Of a stretch of DNA of 64,000 nt, positions 27,017 through 35,226 are shown piece by piece; the stretch's first letter is position 1, and every line of letters starts with the position of its first letter. The notes under the pieces were generated by a model. The model searched no databases and was not told the DNA's origin. It saw nothing but the letters and a program-made list of their open reading frames with translations. The stretch comes from Kitasatospora sp. MAP5-34 (GTDB lineage Bacteria > Actinomycetota > Actinomycetes > Streptomycetales > Streptomycetaceae). The position numbers and the translations under genes are program-made. The stretch covers positions 1-64,000 of the forward strand of contig NZ_JARXZC010000017.1 in the NCBI RefSeq assembly GCF_029894335.1, written 5' to 3'.

Positions 27017-27320
27017 TTTCGCTGTCGTTCTCTGTCGCGCCACTGCCTCCATTTGAAGGTAGCTGTGTGCAGTATCCGGCCCGGTCGGGGGGAGTTGTCG
27101 GGGTGTTGTGCGAGGGTGGTGAGGGTCGGCCGTAGGGTCCGGCCTGCTGTTCTTACGCGTGCATGACCATGGTTGGATGGGGCGGCCCGGCCGGTCAACC
27201 GGTCGGCGGGCCAGGGCCGGCGGTCGCGGCTTCCGGTGCGGATCACGGTGCCAAGTCCGCTGGTGCGTACCGTCGTCGGCGGCTTTTCGCGGCCTGGGCC
27301 CGGGCTTCTCGGGGGATCCA

Positions 27321-27352
27321 CGGCACTGCTGACACACGGCACTGCTGACACA
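27321..27352 (+). repeat. two identical 16-bp tandem units before hypX
   Basis: CGGCACTGCTGACACA occurs twice without a gap, at 27321-27336 and 27337-27352, ending five bases before the GGAGGA ribosome binding site of hypX. It lies in the 432-base interval after the permease, whose other content is the terminator and otherwise no gene. Confidence 0.85.
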
Positions 27353-27367
27353 CAGCCGGAGGACACC

Positions 27368-29059
27368 TTGCGCATTCTGCTGATCGCCAGCGCGTTCAAC
27401 AGCCTCACCCAACGGGTCCACACCGAGCTCAGGGCCCTCGGCCACACCGTGGGTGTCGAACTGGCTCTGGGGGACGAGCCCGTACGGTCCGGCGTGGCCC
27501 GGTTCCAGCCGGATCTGATCGTGGCCCCGATGCTCACCCGGGCGATCCCGGAGGACATCTGGTCCGGCCACACCGTGCTGATCGTGCACCCCGGCCCCAA
27601 GGGCGACCGGGGGCCCTCCTCGCTCGACTGGGCGATCCACGAGGGAGCGGAGGAGTGGGGCGTCACCGTCCTGCAGGCCGTGGCGGAGATGGACGCCGGG
27701 CCGATCTGGGCCTCCGTCCCGTTCACCGTCCAGCCATGCGGGAAGAGCGAGTTGTACCGGAACGAGGTCGCCGGTGCGGCGGTCCAGGCGGTCCTGCTGG
27801 CCGTCGAGCGGTTCGAGGGCGGCTGGTTCGTGCCCGAGCCGCTGGACTACGAGCGCTGGGACGTCCAGGGCCGGCTGCGTCCGTACCACGCCCAGGAGTT
27901 CCGGCGGATCGACTGGGCGGCCGACGACACCGCGACGGTGCTGCGCAAGCTGCGTTCGGCCGACTCCCAGCCCGGCGTGCTGGACGAGCTGTACGGCGCC
28001 GAGTACTTCCTGCACGGCGGGTACCCCGAGGACCAACTGCGCGGAGTGGCGGGCTCGGTGGTCGCCACCCGGGACGGCGCGGTCTGCCGGGCCACGGTGG
28101 ACGGCGCGGTGTGGATCCCGCAGCTGCGTGCGCGGCGTACCCCCGGCGGTCCGGTGACCTTCAAGCTGCCCGCCGTGCAGGTGCTCGGCGAGCTGCTGGC
28201 GGGGGTGCCCGAGGTGCCGGTGTCGGCCTCGGCGGCCGTCGGGCGGGCCACCTGGTCGGAGATCCGCTACCGCGAGGAGGGATCGGTCGGGTACCTCGAA
28301 TTCGCCTTCCCCAGCGGTGCGATGAGCACCGAGCAGTGCAGAAGGCTGCTCGCGGCGTACCTGGAGGCCGTTGCCCGTCCGACCTCGGTGCTGGTGCTCG
28401 GGCCCGCGCGGGACTTCTTCTCCAACGGCATCCACCTCAACGTGATCGAGGCGGCGACCGACCCGGCGGCGGAGTCCTGGGCCAACATCAACGCCATGGA
28501 CGACCTGGTCGAGGCGATCCTCAACACCACCGAGAAGATCACCGTCGCCGCGCTGGCGGGCAACGCGGCCGCCGGCGGCCTGATGCTGGCCATCGCGGCC
28601 GACGAGGTCTGGTGCCGCGACGCGGCCGTACTCAACCCGCACTACCGGCTGATGGGCCTGCACGGCTCCGAGTACTGGACGTACACCCTGCCCCGCCGGG
28701 TGGGCGCCGAGCAGGCCCGCCGGCTGACCACGGCCGCCCTGCCGGTCGGCGCGGGCGAGGCCCTCGCCCTCGGCCTGGTGGACCGTACGGGCAGCGGCGC
28801 CGCCGCCGACTTCCGGTCCTGGACGACCCATGAGGCCGCCGCGCTGGCCGACTCCCCCGAACTGACGGCCCGGCTGCTCGAGAAGAAGCGCCGGCGCGCG
28901 GACGACGAGGCCGCCAAGCCCCTGGCCGCGTACCGGGCCGAGGAGTTGGAGCAGATGTGGCGCAACTTCTCCGACCCGCAGGAGCCGTACCACGCGCTGC
29001 GCCGCAACTTCGTGCACAAGGTCTGCCCGACCGCGACGCCCGAGCACCTGCTGGGGTGA
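27368..29059 (+). CDS. hypX: HypX, CO-ligand-forming hydrogenase maturation enzyme
   Basis: A 563-residue two-domain protein. The N-terminal ~280 residues are a formyltransferase-like domain (LLIASAFNSLTQRVHTELRA, then LIVHPGPKGDRGPSSLDWAI). The C-terminal half is an enoyl-CoA hydratase/isomerase-like domain (VLVLGPARDFFSNGIHLNVIE, then AALAGNAAAGGLMLAIAADEVW). In the family, HypX takes a formyl group from formyl-tetrahydrofolate through formyl-CoA to make the CO ligand of the [NiFe]-hydrogenase cofactor in air. The start is TTG with GGAGGA upstream. No hydrogenase or other hyp gene is in the window. Confidence 0.9.
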   Translation: MRILLIASAFNSLTQRVHTELRALGHTVGVELALGDEPVRSGVARFQPDLIVAPMLTRAIPEDIWSGHTVLIVHPGPKGDRGPSSLDWAIHEGAEEWGVTVLQAVAEMDAGPIWASVPFTVQPCGKSELYRNEVAGAAVQAVLLAVERFEGGWFVPEPLDYERWDVQGRLRPYHAQEFRRIDWAADDTATVLRKLRSADSQPGVLDELYGAEYFLHGGYPEDQLRGVAGSVVATRDGAVCRATVDGAVWIPQLRARRTPGGPVTFKLPAVQVLGELLAGVPEVPVSASAAVGRATWSEIRYREEGSVGYLEFAFPSGAMSTEQCRRLLAAYLEAVARPTSVLVLGPARDFFSNGIHLNVIEAATDPAAESWANINAMDDLVEAILNTTEKITVAALAGNAAAGGLMLAIAADEVWCRDAAVLNPHYRLMGLHGSEYWTYTLPRRVGAEQARRLTTAALPVGAGEALALGLVDRTGSGAAADFRSWTTHEAAALADSPELTARLLEKKRRRADDEAAKPLAAYRAEELEQMWRNFSDPQEPYHALRRNFVHKVCPTATPEHLLG

Positions 29060-29079
29060 CGGGCTGAGTCGCGGAAGCC

Positions 29080-29122
29080 GCCGACGGCCGGGCCTTGCGG
29101 GGTGCGAGGCCCGGCCGTCGGC
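29080..29122. terminator. bidirectional hairpin between hypX and the MFS gene
   Basis: A perfect 15-base inverted repeat (29080-29094 with 29108-29122) with a 13-base loop, between the two convergent stop codons. It can serve both genes. Confidence 0.85.
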
Positions 29123-29128
29123 GTGGCC

Positions 29129-30352
29129 TCACCCCGCGAGGTGCTCCTGGCGGGCGGGCTCGGGGCTGTCCTGGGCCGGGCGTTGTTCCGGCCGGGTGAG
29201 GAGGTAGCCGGCGGCGAGGGCGAGCAGCCCGGCCGCGAGGCAGGCGAGGGCGCGGTAGGGCAGGACGGAGATCAGGGCCGCTCCGGCGGCGATGCCCACC
29301 GCCTGTCCGGCGGTGACGAGGAAGTTGTTGGCGCCGGAGACCCGGCCCATCAGTTCGTTCGGGGTGTGCAGTTGGACGGCGGTCATCGCGCCGACGATGA
29401 CGAACGGCAGCCCGAGGCCGAAGAGCGCCGCCGCGCCGATGACGACCGCGTCCACGGGTAGGGTCATGACGAGCGCGGCCAGGCCGGCCAGGCCCAGGCC
29501 CAGCGCCGTCAGCCGACCGGGGCCGAGCCGCTTCAGTACGGTTCCGGCCGACATCCCGCCCGCGATCCCGGTGACGCCCATCGCGGTGACGATGACTCCG
29601 GTCCAGGTCGGGGGGTGGTGCAGGCCCACGGTCGCGATCGCGATGCCGAGCGTCTCGAAGAAGCCCATCACGAAGAGCCCCACGGTCAACGCGACGGCCA
29701 GCTGGCGCAGCACCGGTGTCCTGGCGAGGAGCAGGAAGCCCGCCGCGGTCTCCTGGCGCCAGCCGTCCCCGGACGGCACCGGCTGCTCCTCCTCGACCTT
29801 GATGAAGGCCCAGCAGACGACACCGGCCGCGAAACTGGCGGCATCCATGAGCGCCACCGCGCCGCCCCCGTACGCGGCGAGCAGGCCGACGCCGATGGCC
29901 GGGGTGATCAGGCGCTGGCCCTGGGTCAGGGCCTGTGACAGGCCGTTCGCCGACCCCAGCAGGTCCCCGGTGACCAGCTTCGGCAGCAGCGCGGACATCG
30001 CCGAGCCGGTGATGTCGGCGGACAGCCCGTAGAGGAACATCACGACGTAGATCAGCCACACCTGGTCGGCGTGGTGAACCTGCGTCAGCGACAGGACCAG
30101 CAGGCCGGTGGCCGAATTGCCGACCAGGATCAGCGGCTTGCGCCGGACCCGGTCGACCAGCACGCCGGTCAGCGGGGAGAGCAGGGTGCCGGTGACCAGG
30201 AAGAGCATGCACAGGCCCGCCTTCGAGGTCGAGCCGGTCAGCTCCTTGACCCAGATTCCGGCGGCCAGCCAGAGGGCGTAGTCACCGATCGAGCTGAGGG
30301 AGTTGCCCAGGAAGTACAGGCGCATCCGGGGTATCGCGAGCAGTTCGCCCAT
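29129..30352 (-). CDS. MFS transporter (EntS-like)
   Basis: A 407-residue transporter with about twelve hydrophobic segments. The start is ATG 30352 (MGELLAIPRMRLYFLGNSLSS), with AAGGG upstream; an in-frame extension to 30550 crosses the terminator of the next gene and was rejected. The A-type loop is GVLVDRVRRKPLILVG, and the late motif NELMGRVSGANNFLVTAGQA is typical of the drug/siderophore exporter branch. Substrate unknown. It lies between hypX and the MHYT gene, with a terminator between it and the MHYT gene, so it is probably transcribed separately. Confidence 0.85.
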   Translation of the reverse strand: MGELLAIPRMRLYFLGNSLSSIGDYALWLAAGIWVKELTGSTSKAGLCMLFLVTGTLLSPLTGVLVDRVRRKPLILVGNSATGLLVLSLTQVHHADQVWLIYVVMFLYGLSADITGSAMSALLPKLVTGDLLGSANGLSQALTQGQRLITPAIGVGLLAAYGGGAVALMDAASFAAGVVCWAFIKVEEEQPVPSGDGWRQETAAGFLLLARTPVLRQLAVALTVGLFVMGFFETLGIAIATVGLHHPPTWTGVIVTAMGVTGIAGGMSAGTVLKRLGPGRLTALGLGLAGLAALVMTLPVDAVVIGAAALFGLGLPFVIVGAMTAVQLHTPNELMGRVSGANNFLVTAGQAVGIAAGAALISVLPYRALACLAAGLLALAAGYLLTRPEQRPAQDSPEPARQEHLAG

Positions 30353-30515
30353 GACGGGGTCACCCTTCTGGAGCCGCCGGGTGTCGGAGGCGCCGGCGGT
30401 CTCGAACGGGGAGGCGAACATCACCGGTCCGAAGACTGCCAGCTCCGGCGGGACGGCAACAAGGGCTACGACTGTTCGCGGCGGTCCGGCGGGCGGCTTC
30501 CCGGACCACGTGCGA

Positions 30516-30550
30516 GTGCCCGGCCCCCAACTCCGTTGGGGGCCGGGCAC
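30516..30550 (-). terminator. hairpin terminator after the MHYT gene
   Basis: A 15-base perfect inverted repeat (30516-30530 with 30536-30550) around a 5-base loop, beginning 13 bases after the MHYT stop codon. It separates that gene from the MFS gene on the same strand. Confidence 0.85.
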
Positions 30551-30562
30551 TCTGCCGAGGAC

Positions 30563-31360
30563 CTACCGCCGGGCGGCGAGCGGGGCGGCCGGGCCGAGGA
30601 AGACCGACTGCTGTTCGCCGGGTCCGCCCGGTCCGCCCTGCTTGCTCGGTGCGACGGCGAAGGCCAGCGCGCTGGAGAACACGTACGTGCCGAGTCCGAC
30701 CGCGAGCGGGAAGACGAACTGGAGGGCCACCACGCCGCCGCCGGGTGCGGTGTGGTCCCCGTTGAGGTGGACCGAGATGGCCGTCATTCCGGTGTAGTGC
30801 ATCGCGCAGACCGCGATGCCCATCACCGGGGCCGCTCCCATGACGGCTGCGGTGCCCTGGACGTTGAGTGCCGCCCAGAGTGCCGCCGTCGCGGCGAAGA
30901 TCGCGATCGCGATCGACAGGCCGACCGTGACGTGGTCGTAGGAGACGGTGCCCGGCATCTGCATCGCGGCCATGCCGAGGTAGTGCATCGCGGCGACGCC
31001 GAGGCCGGTGGCCACGCCACCGGCCAGCAGGGCGCCGCGTGGGTGGTTGCTGTAGCCGACGGTGAAGATGCCGAGGCCGACCATCAGGACCGCGATGATC
31101 AGGCTGGCCACCGTGAGCGGGACGTTGTAGCGGATCTCGACGCCGGAGACGGCGAAGCCGAGCATGGCGATGAAGTGCATGCTCCAGATGCCGACGCCGA
31201 GCGAGACGGACGCGAAAGCCAGCCAGTTGCGCCGGGTGCGGCCTTCGGTGAGCAGAGCCCAGCGGGTGCTGCGGAGCGCCAGCAGGGCTCCTAGACAGGC
31301 GACGAGATATGAGATCGCGGGTGTCACCCAGCCGTAGACAGCGTGGTTGATGTGACCCAA
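30563..31360 (-). CDS. MHYT-domain integral membrane sensor
   Basis: A 265-residue protein with seven hydrophobic segments and three MHYT-type motifs: MHFIAM, MHYLGM and MHYTGM. In the MHYT family these Met/His residues are proposed to bind a metal, perhaps copper, and to sense oxygen, CO or NO. No GGDEF, EAL or kinase output domain is attached; the C-terminal tail is short and Gly/Pro-rich. The start is TTG at 31360 with GGGAG seven bases before it, giving GHINHAVYGW at the N-terminus. It is divergent from the surface-protein gene. The signalling partner is unknown. Confidence 0.88.
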   Translation of the reverse strand: MGHINHAVYGWVTPAISYLVACLGALLALRSTRWALLTEGRTRRNWLAFASVSLGVGIWSMHFIAMLGFAVSGVEIRYNVPLTVASLIIAVLMVGLGIFTVGYSNHPRGALLAGGVATGLGVAAMHYLGMAAMQMPGTVSYDHVTVGLSIAIAIFAATAALWAALNVQGTAAVMGAAPVMGIAVCAMHYTGMTAISVHLNGDHTAPGGGVVALQFVFPLAVGLGTYVFSSALAFAVAPSKQGGPGGPGEQQSVFLGPAAPLAARR

Positions 31361-31583
31361 GAGGAGACTCCCTGAGCGGGGCGGGGTGCACTGTGCCTGG
31401 TGCCGTGTTCCTGACAACGGGCACAGTAGCGGTTGACCCGACTGAGGGCAATGGTAGGAGATTTGGTGAACTCGCAGACCAGAGTGGGTTCTTCACGGTA
31501 CGGGCAAGGAGTTCGCACGAAGTTCTGACGGGATGTACAGGCTCTACGACCTGGTAGGGCGGGGCTCGTCGGCGCTCGGGCCC

Positions 31584-31634
31584 AGAAAATCGATTGCTAT
31601 TCTCCTAATAGCCTTAGAGATTACAAAAGCTTTT
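31584..31634 (+). promoter_or_regulatory. AT-rich operator-like region of the surface-protein gene
   Basis: Within an AT-rich patch unlike its surroundings lie AGAAAATCGATTG (31584-31596), a palindrome with arms GCTATT and AATAGC around a 5-base spacer (31596-31612), and the perfect palindrome AAAAGCTTTT (31625-31634). The 13-mer reappears inverted before the MarR gene at 34600. The 308-base gap holds no gene. Confidence 0.55.
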
Positions 31635-31668
31635 CTCGTACGCCGCTTCACTTCCGGGGGGAAAACTC

Positions 31669-34506
31669 GTGCGCCTGCCCCGCGCCATCGGCCTCACCGC
31701 CGCAGCCCTGACCGCAGTCCTCGGCCCGCCGGCGCCGGTGCCGGCCACCGCCGCGTCCGACACCCTGCGCGTCGACCGGACCAACGCCAACTGTTCCGAC
31801 GGTGGCACGGGTTCGGAGTTCCAGCCGTACTGCTCGATCGGCGCGGCCGCCGCCGCTGCCGAGCCCGGTCAGACCGTGCGGATCGCGAAGGGCAACTACG
31901 CCGAGGACCTGCGCATCACGCGGTCCGGCACCGCGCAGGCGCCGATCACCTTCGTCGGCGACAACACCGAGCTCAAGGCCGCGTCGAAGCGACCGGCCCG
32001 GGCGCTCACCGTCAGCGGCGTCCACGACGTGGTCTTCCGCAGCCTCGGTCTGGGCGAGACGCTCATCGAGAACTCCCAGCGGATCACCCTCGACCGGGAC
32101 GGGATGTACGCGGCCGAGGACGCCCTCACCCCGCTGCTGGAGGTCGGCGGCGCCAGTCGCGACGTCGCCCTGACCCGCAACAATATGACGAGTAGTCAGT
32201 ATGCCGCCATCCGGGTGAGCGGCGGCGCGACCGGTACCACCATCAGCGACAACTCGGTGCTCCGCGCCACCGGTTCCCCCGTCTCGGTGGACGGCGCTCC
32301 GGGCACCACCGTCACCAACAACACCCTCGCGTACGGCTGCGGTCCGGGCATCTCGCTGACCGGCGGCTCGACCGGCGGCAACATCTACAACAACATCGTC
32401 GACAGTCACGGCGCGGTCCGCCTCGACGGGTTCCGTTGCCGAGACCAGGCGGTCGCGACCGAGCTCCTGGTCTCGGCCGACTCCGTGCCGGGCACCACGG
32501 CGGACTACAACCTGGTCCGCGCCACGGCTGAGGGGACGCCGTACACCTGGGCGGGCCGGCAGTACCGCACCCCGGCCGCGTTCAACGCCGCGACCGGGCA
32601 GGGCAGGAACGACCTGATGGGCGATCCGAAGCTGGTCGACGCCTGGAGCATCCGGCTGAAGGACTGCACGGTGGTCGACGGCAAGCCGGACCGGAGCAGC
32701 TGCTCGCCCGCGATCGACTCGGCGAAGGCCGACGCCCCCGGTGTCCTGCCCAGCGACCAGTTCGGCCACCCGCCGACGGACGACCCGTTCGTCGACAATC
32801 CGGGCCCCGGGTACCTCGACCGTGGCGCGTACGAGGTGCAGGACGAACTGGCCGACAACGCCTACCTGGACGTCGACCGCACCCAGGTCCCGTACGGGAC
32901 GCAGGTGAACTTCACCGCCCGGGTGGGCCACCAGTGGCCCTCAGTCCCGCTCAGCTACGCCTACGACTTCGGTGACGGGACGAAGGAGACCTCCAACTCC
33001 CCGACCGTGAGCCACATCTACCGCGCGGCCTGCCAGTGTCTGCCGGAGCTGGTCATCACCGCCGGTGGCGGCCAGCAGGTGGTGGGCGGTGCCGACCCGA
33101 TGAAGATCACCGAGCCGGGGCCGCTGACGGCGAACCTCTCGGCGACCGCCCTGCTGCCCACCTCGGCCTCGCTGTCCGCCGAGGCTCCGCTCACCGTCCT
33201 GGCGGATGCCGGGGCCTCCGTCTCGCCCTGGCCGATCACCGTTTACGGCTTCGACTACGGGGACGGCCAGAAGCAGAACGGCCTGATCGGCTCCAGCCAG
33301 AAGCACACCTACAAGGCGCCCGGTGACTACCGGATCACCGCCACCGTGACGGACAACCAGGGGCGGACCTCCAGCAGTTCGCAGCTGTTCCACGCCGCGT
33401 ACGCGCCCAGTACCTACACCGCCGTCAAGCCGTTCCGGATCCTCGACACCCGGACCGACCACTACCCGGTCAGCAGCGTCCTCCCCCGGACGCTCGACAT
33501 CCCGCTCTGGGGCGACGGCCGGCCAAGCCTCTCCACCGGCATGACGGCGGTGGTCCTGAACGTCACCGCGACGGGGGCGACCCAGGACACCTACCTGACG
33601 GTCTGGCCGGGCGGCCAGTCCCGGCCCGCCTCGTCCAACCTCAACGTAAAGGCGAGGCAGACCGTCGCCAACCTGGTCACCGTCCCGGTCGGCACCTACC
33701 AGGACCTGCAGATCTACAACCGCGCCGGGCAGGCCGACGTGATCGTCGACTTCGTCGGGTACTACCAGCCGAACGCGGGGCAGCGCTTCACCCCGACCGG
33801 CCCCAGCCGACTGCTGGACACCCGGCCGTCGAACGGGCAGGCGGACGTCAGGCTGACCGACGGCGAGAGCCGCAGCGTGCAGGTGACCGGGCAGGCCGGA
33901 GTGCCGAAGGGCGCGAGCGCGGTTGTGCTGAACCTGACGGCGACCGAGCCCAGCAGGGACGGCTACCTGACGGCCTACCCGCACGGTGACCAGCGGCCCG
34001 GGGTCTCCAACCTCAACTTCACCGCCGGGCAGACCGTCGCCAACCAGGCCATCGTGCCGATCGGTTCGGACGGGAAGATCGACCTCTACAACCGGGCCGG
34101 CGACACCCAGGTGATCGCGGACGTCTTCGGCTACTACAGCTACGACAGCAAGGGCGAGTTCACCCCGGTGACACCGACCCGGCTCGCCGACACCCGGCCG
34201 GGCAACGCGCTCGGCGGCGACGGCGCGTTCTCCGTCCAGGTCGGCGGCGCCGCAGGAGTGCCGGCGAACGCCACGGCGGCCGTGCTGAACGTGACCGCCA
34301 CCGACACCACGGCGAGCGGCTTCCTGACCGTCTGGCCGGACGGCGGCCCCCGGCCGGCCACCTCGAACCTGAACTTCCGGGCGGGGCAGACCGTCCCGAA
34401 CCACGTGATCACGCCACTGGGCGGCAACGGACGGGTGAGCATCTACAACCGGGCCGGCCGCACCCAGGTGATCGCCGACCTGTTCGGGTACTTCACCAAC
34501 CGCTGA
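31669..34506 (+). CDS. large secreted beta-helix/PKD protein with C-terminal repeats
   Basis: A 945-residue exported protein. Residues 1-29 are a signal peptide ending ATAAS. Residues ~30-390 are a right-handed beta-helix domain (FVGDNTELKAASK, then NNTLAYGCGPGISLTGG). Two PKD-like beta-sandwiches follow near 410-570 (YAYDFGDGTKETS and YGFDYGDGQKQN). Three repeats of about 115 residues make up the C-terminus, each with a DTR motif, a VLNVTAT-type strand, SNLN, a QTVAN-type strand and YNRAG ending in GYY or GYF. GTG 31669 follows GGGGGGA. It probably binds extracellular carbohydrate or cell-wall polymer. No catalytic residue is evident. Confidence 0.85.
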   Translation: MRLPRAIGLTAAALTAVLGPPAPVPATAASDTLRVDRTNANCSDGGTGSEFQPYCSIGAAAAAAEPGQTVRIAKGNYAEDLRITRSGTAQAPITFVGDNTELKAASKRPARALTVSGVHDVVFRSLGLGETLIENSQRITLDRDGMYAAEDALTPLLEVGGASRDVALTRNNMTSSQYAAIRVSGGATGTTISDNSVLRATGSPVSVDGAPGTTVTNNTLAYGCGPGISLTGGSTGGNIYNNIVDSHGAVRLDGFRCRDQAVATELLVSADSVPGTTADYNLVRATAEGTPYTWAGRQYRTPAAFNAATGQGRNDLMGDPKLVDAWSIRLKDCTVVDGKPDRSSCSPAIDSAKADAPGVLPSDQFGHPPTDDPFVDNPGPGYLDRGAYEVQDELADNAYLDVDRTQVPYGTQVNFTARVGHQWPSVPLSYAYDFGDGTKETSNSPTVSHIYRAACQCLPELVITAGGGQQVVGGADPMKITEPGPLTANLSATALLPTSASLSAEAPLTVLADAGASVSPWPITVYGFDYGDGQKQNGLIGSSQKHTYKAPGDYRITATVTDNQGRTSSSSQLFHAAYAPSTYTAVKPFRILDTRTDHYPVSSVLPRTLDIPLWGDGRPSLSTGMTAVVLNVTATGATQDTYLTVWPGGQSRPASSNLNVKARQTVANLVTVPVGTYQDLQIYNRAGQADVIVDFVGYYQPNAGQRFTPTGPSRLLDTRPSNGQADVRLTDGESRSVQVTGQAGVPKGASAVVLNLTATEPSRDGYLTAYPHGDQRPGVSNLNFTAGQTVANQAIVPIGSDGKIDLYNRAGDTQVIADVFGYYSYDSKGEFTPVTPTRLADTRPGNALGGDGAFSVQVGGAAGVPANATAAVLNVTATDTTASGFLTVWPDGGPRPATSNLNFRAGQTVPNHVITPLGGNGRVSIYNRAGRTQVIADLFGYFTNR

Positions 34507-34536
34507 CGACCCTCTGCGGCGGCGCGCCGTGCTCTG

Positions 34537-34573
34537 ACGACGGCCCCCGAGACCTGGTCCCGGGGGCCGTCGT
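34537..34573 (+). terminator. hairpin terminator after the surface-protein gene
   Basis: A 13-base perfect inverted repeat (34537-34549 with 34561-34573) around an 11-base loop, 30 bases past the stop codon. Confidence 0.8.
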
Positions 34574-34599
34574 GCTGGGCGGGCGGGGTGGTCGGTGGT

Positions 34600-34638
34600 C
34601 AATCGATTTTCTTTAGCGAGAGTAATGACATAGGCTAA
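34600..34638 (+). promoter_or_regulatory. AT-rich promoter/operator region of the MarR gene
   Basis: CAATCGATTTTCT (34600-34612) is the exact inverse complement of the 13-mer at 31584, followed by TTAGC (34613-34617) and GCTAA (34634-34638), which form an interrupted inverted repeat ending just before the AAGGA ribosome binding site. It is a good candidate for autoregulation by the MarR protein. Confidence 0.5.
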
Positions 34639-34642
34639 GGAC

Positions 34643-35077
34643 ATGCCCGAGATGTCCGAGGAGGACCTCGCAGCCGTCAGTCAGCTGCGGTCGTCCGCGA
34701 TGCGCCTTGCCCGCCGTCTGAGACACCAGCGTGTCGAGGAGTCGCTCAGTCCTACCGAGATGGGGGTGCTCGGCACCCTCGCGCGGTGCGGCAAAGCCAC
34801 GCCCGGCGAGCTCGCCAGGCGCGAGCACGTCCAGCCGCCGTCGATGACGAGGATCATCGCAATGCTGGAGGAGAAGGGGCTGGTGCGGCGTGAGCCGCAT
34901 CCCGACGACCGCCGGCAGGTGGTGGTCAGCAGTACCGAGACGGCGGAGGCGATCCTCGCGGAGAGCCGCCGCCGGCGCAACGCCTGGCTGGCCGAGCTGG
35001 CCTCCGGGCTGAGCGAGGAGGAGTGGGCCGTGCTGCGGGAGGCCGCACCGGTCCTCTACAAGCTCGCGCACCTCTGA
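34643..35077 (+). CDS. MarR-family transcriptional regulator
   Basis: A 144-residue winged-helix regulator. The DNA-binding core is TEMGVLGTLARCGKATPGEL, then EHVQPPSMTRIIAMLEEKGL, with the wing REPHPDDRRQVVV and flanking dimerisation helices. MarR proteins usually repress their own promoter and a neighbouring exporter gene and release DNA on binding a small ligand. Here an MFS exporter follows 149 bases downstream, fitting that model, and an AT-rich motif before this gene is shared with the surface-protein promoter. AAGGAC precedes the ATG. Confidence 0.92.
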   Translation: MPEMSEEDLAAVSQLRSSAMRLARRLRHQRVEESLSPTEMGVLGTLARCGKATPGELARREHVQPPSMTRIIAMLEEKGLVRREPHPDDRRQVVVSSTETAEAILAESRRRRNAWLAELASGLSEEEWAVLREAAPVLYKLAHL

Positions 35078-35179
35078 CAGAGCGGCATCTCTGGCGGCGT
35101 GCCCCTGCCAGGGCATGACGTCATCGGGTTCGGAAGAAGGAGTACCGCATCACCGCAGGACCGAACAGTGAAACCAGTC

Positions 35180-35209
35180 GCGCGACCGCAACCCTGATTG
35201 CGGTCGCGC
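35180..35209 (+). promoter_or_regulatory. 12-bp hairpin before the MFS start
   Basis: GCGCGACCGCAA (35180-35191), a 6-base loop and the exact complement (35198-35209), ending a few bases before GGGGAG of the MFS gene. There is no T-run, so it is more likely a leader structure or operator than a terminator. Confidence 0.6.
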
Positions 35210-35226
35210 ACCGAGGGGAGACCACC

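Noticed and set aside
25976..29047. A 1023-residue minus-strand frame
   Set aside because: Antisense shadow running across the permease terminator and hypX; both sense genes have clear families.
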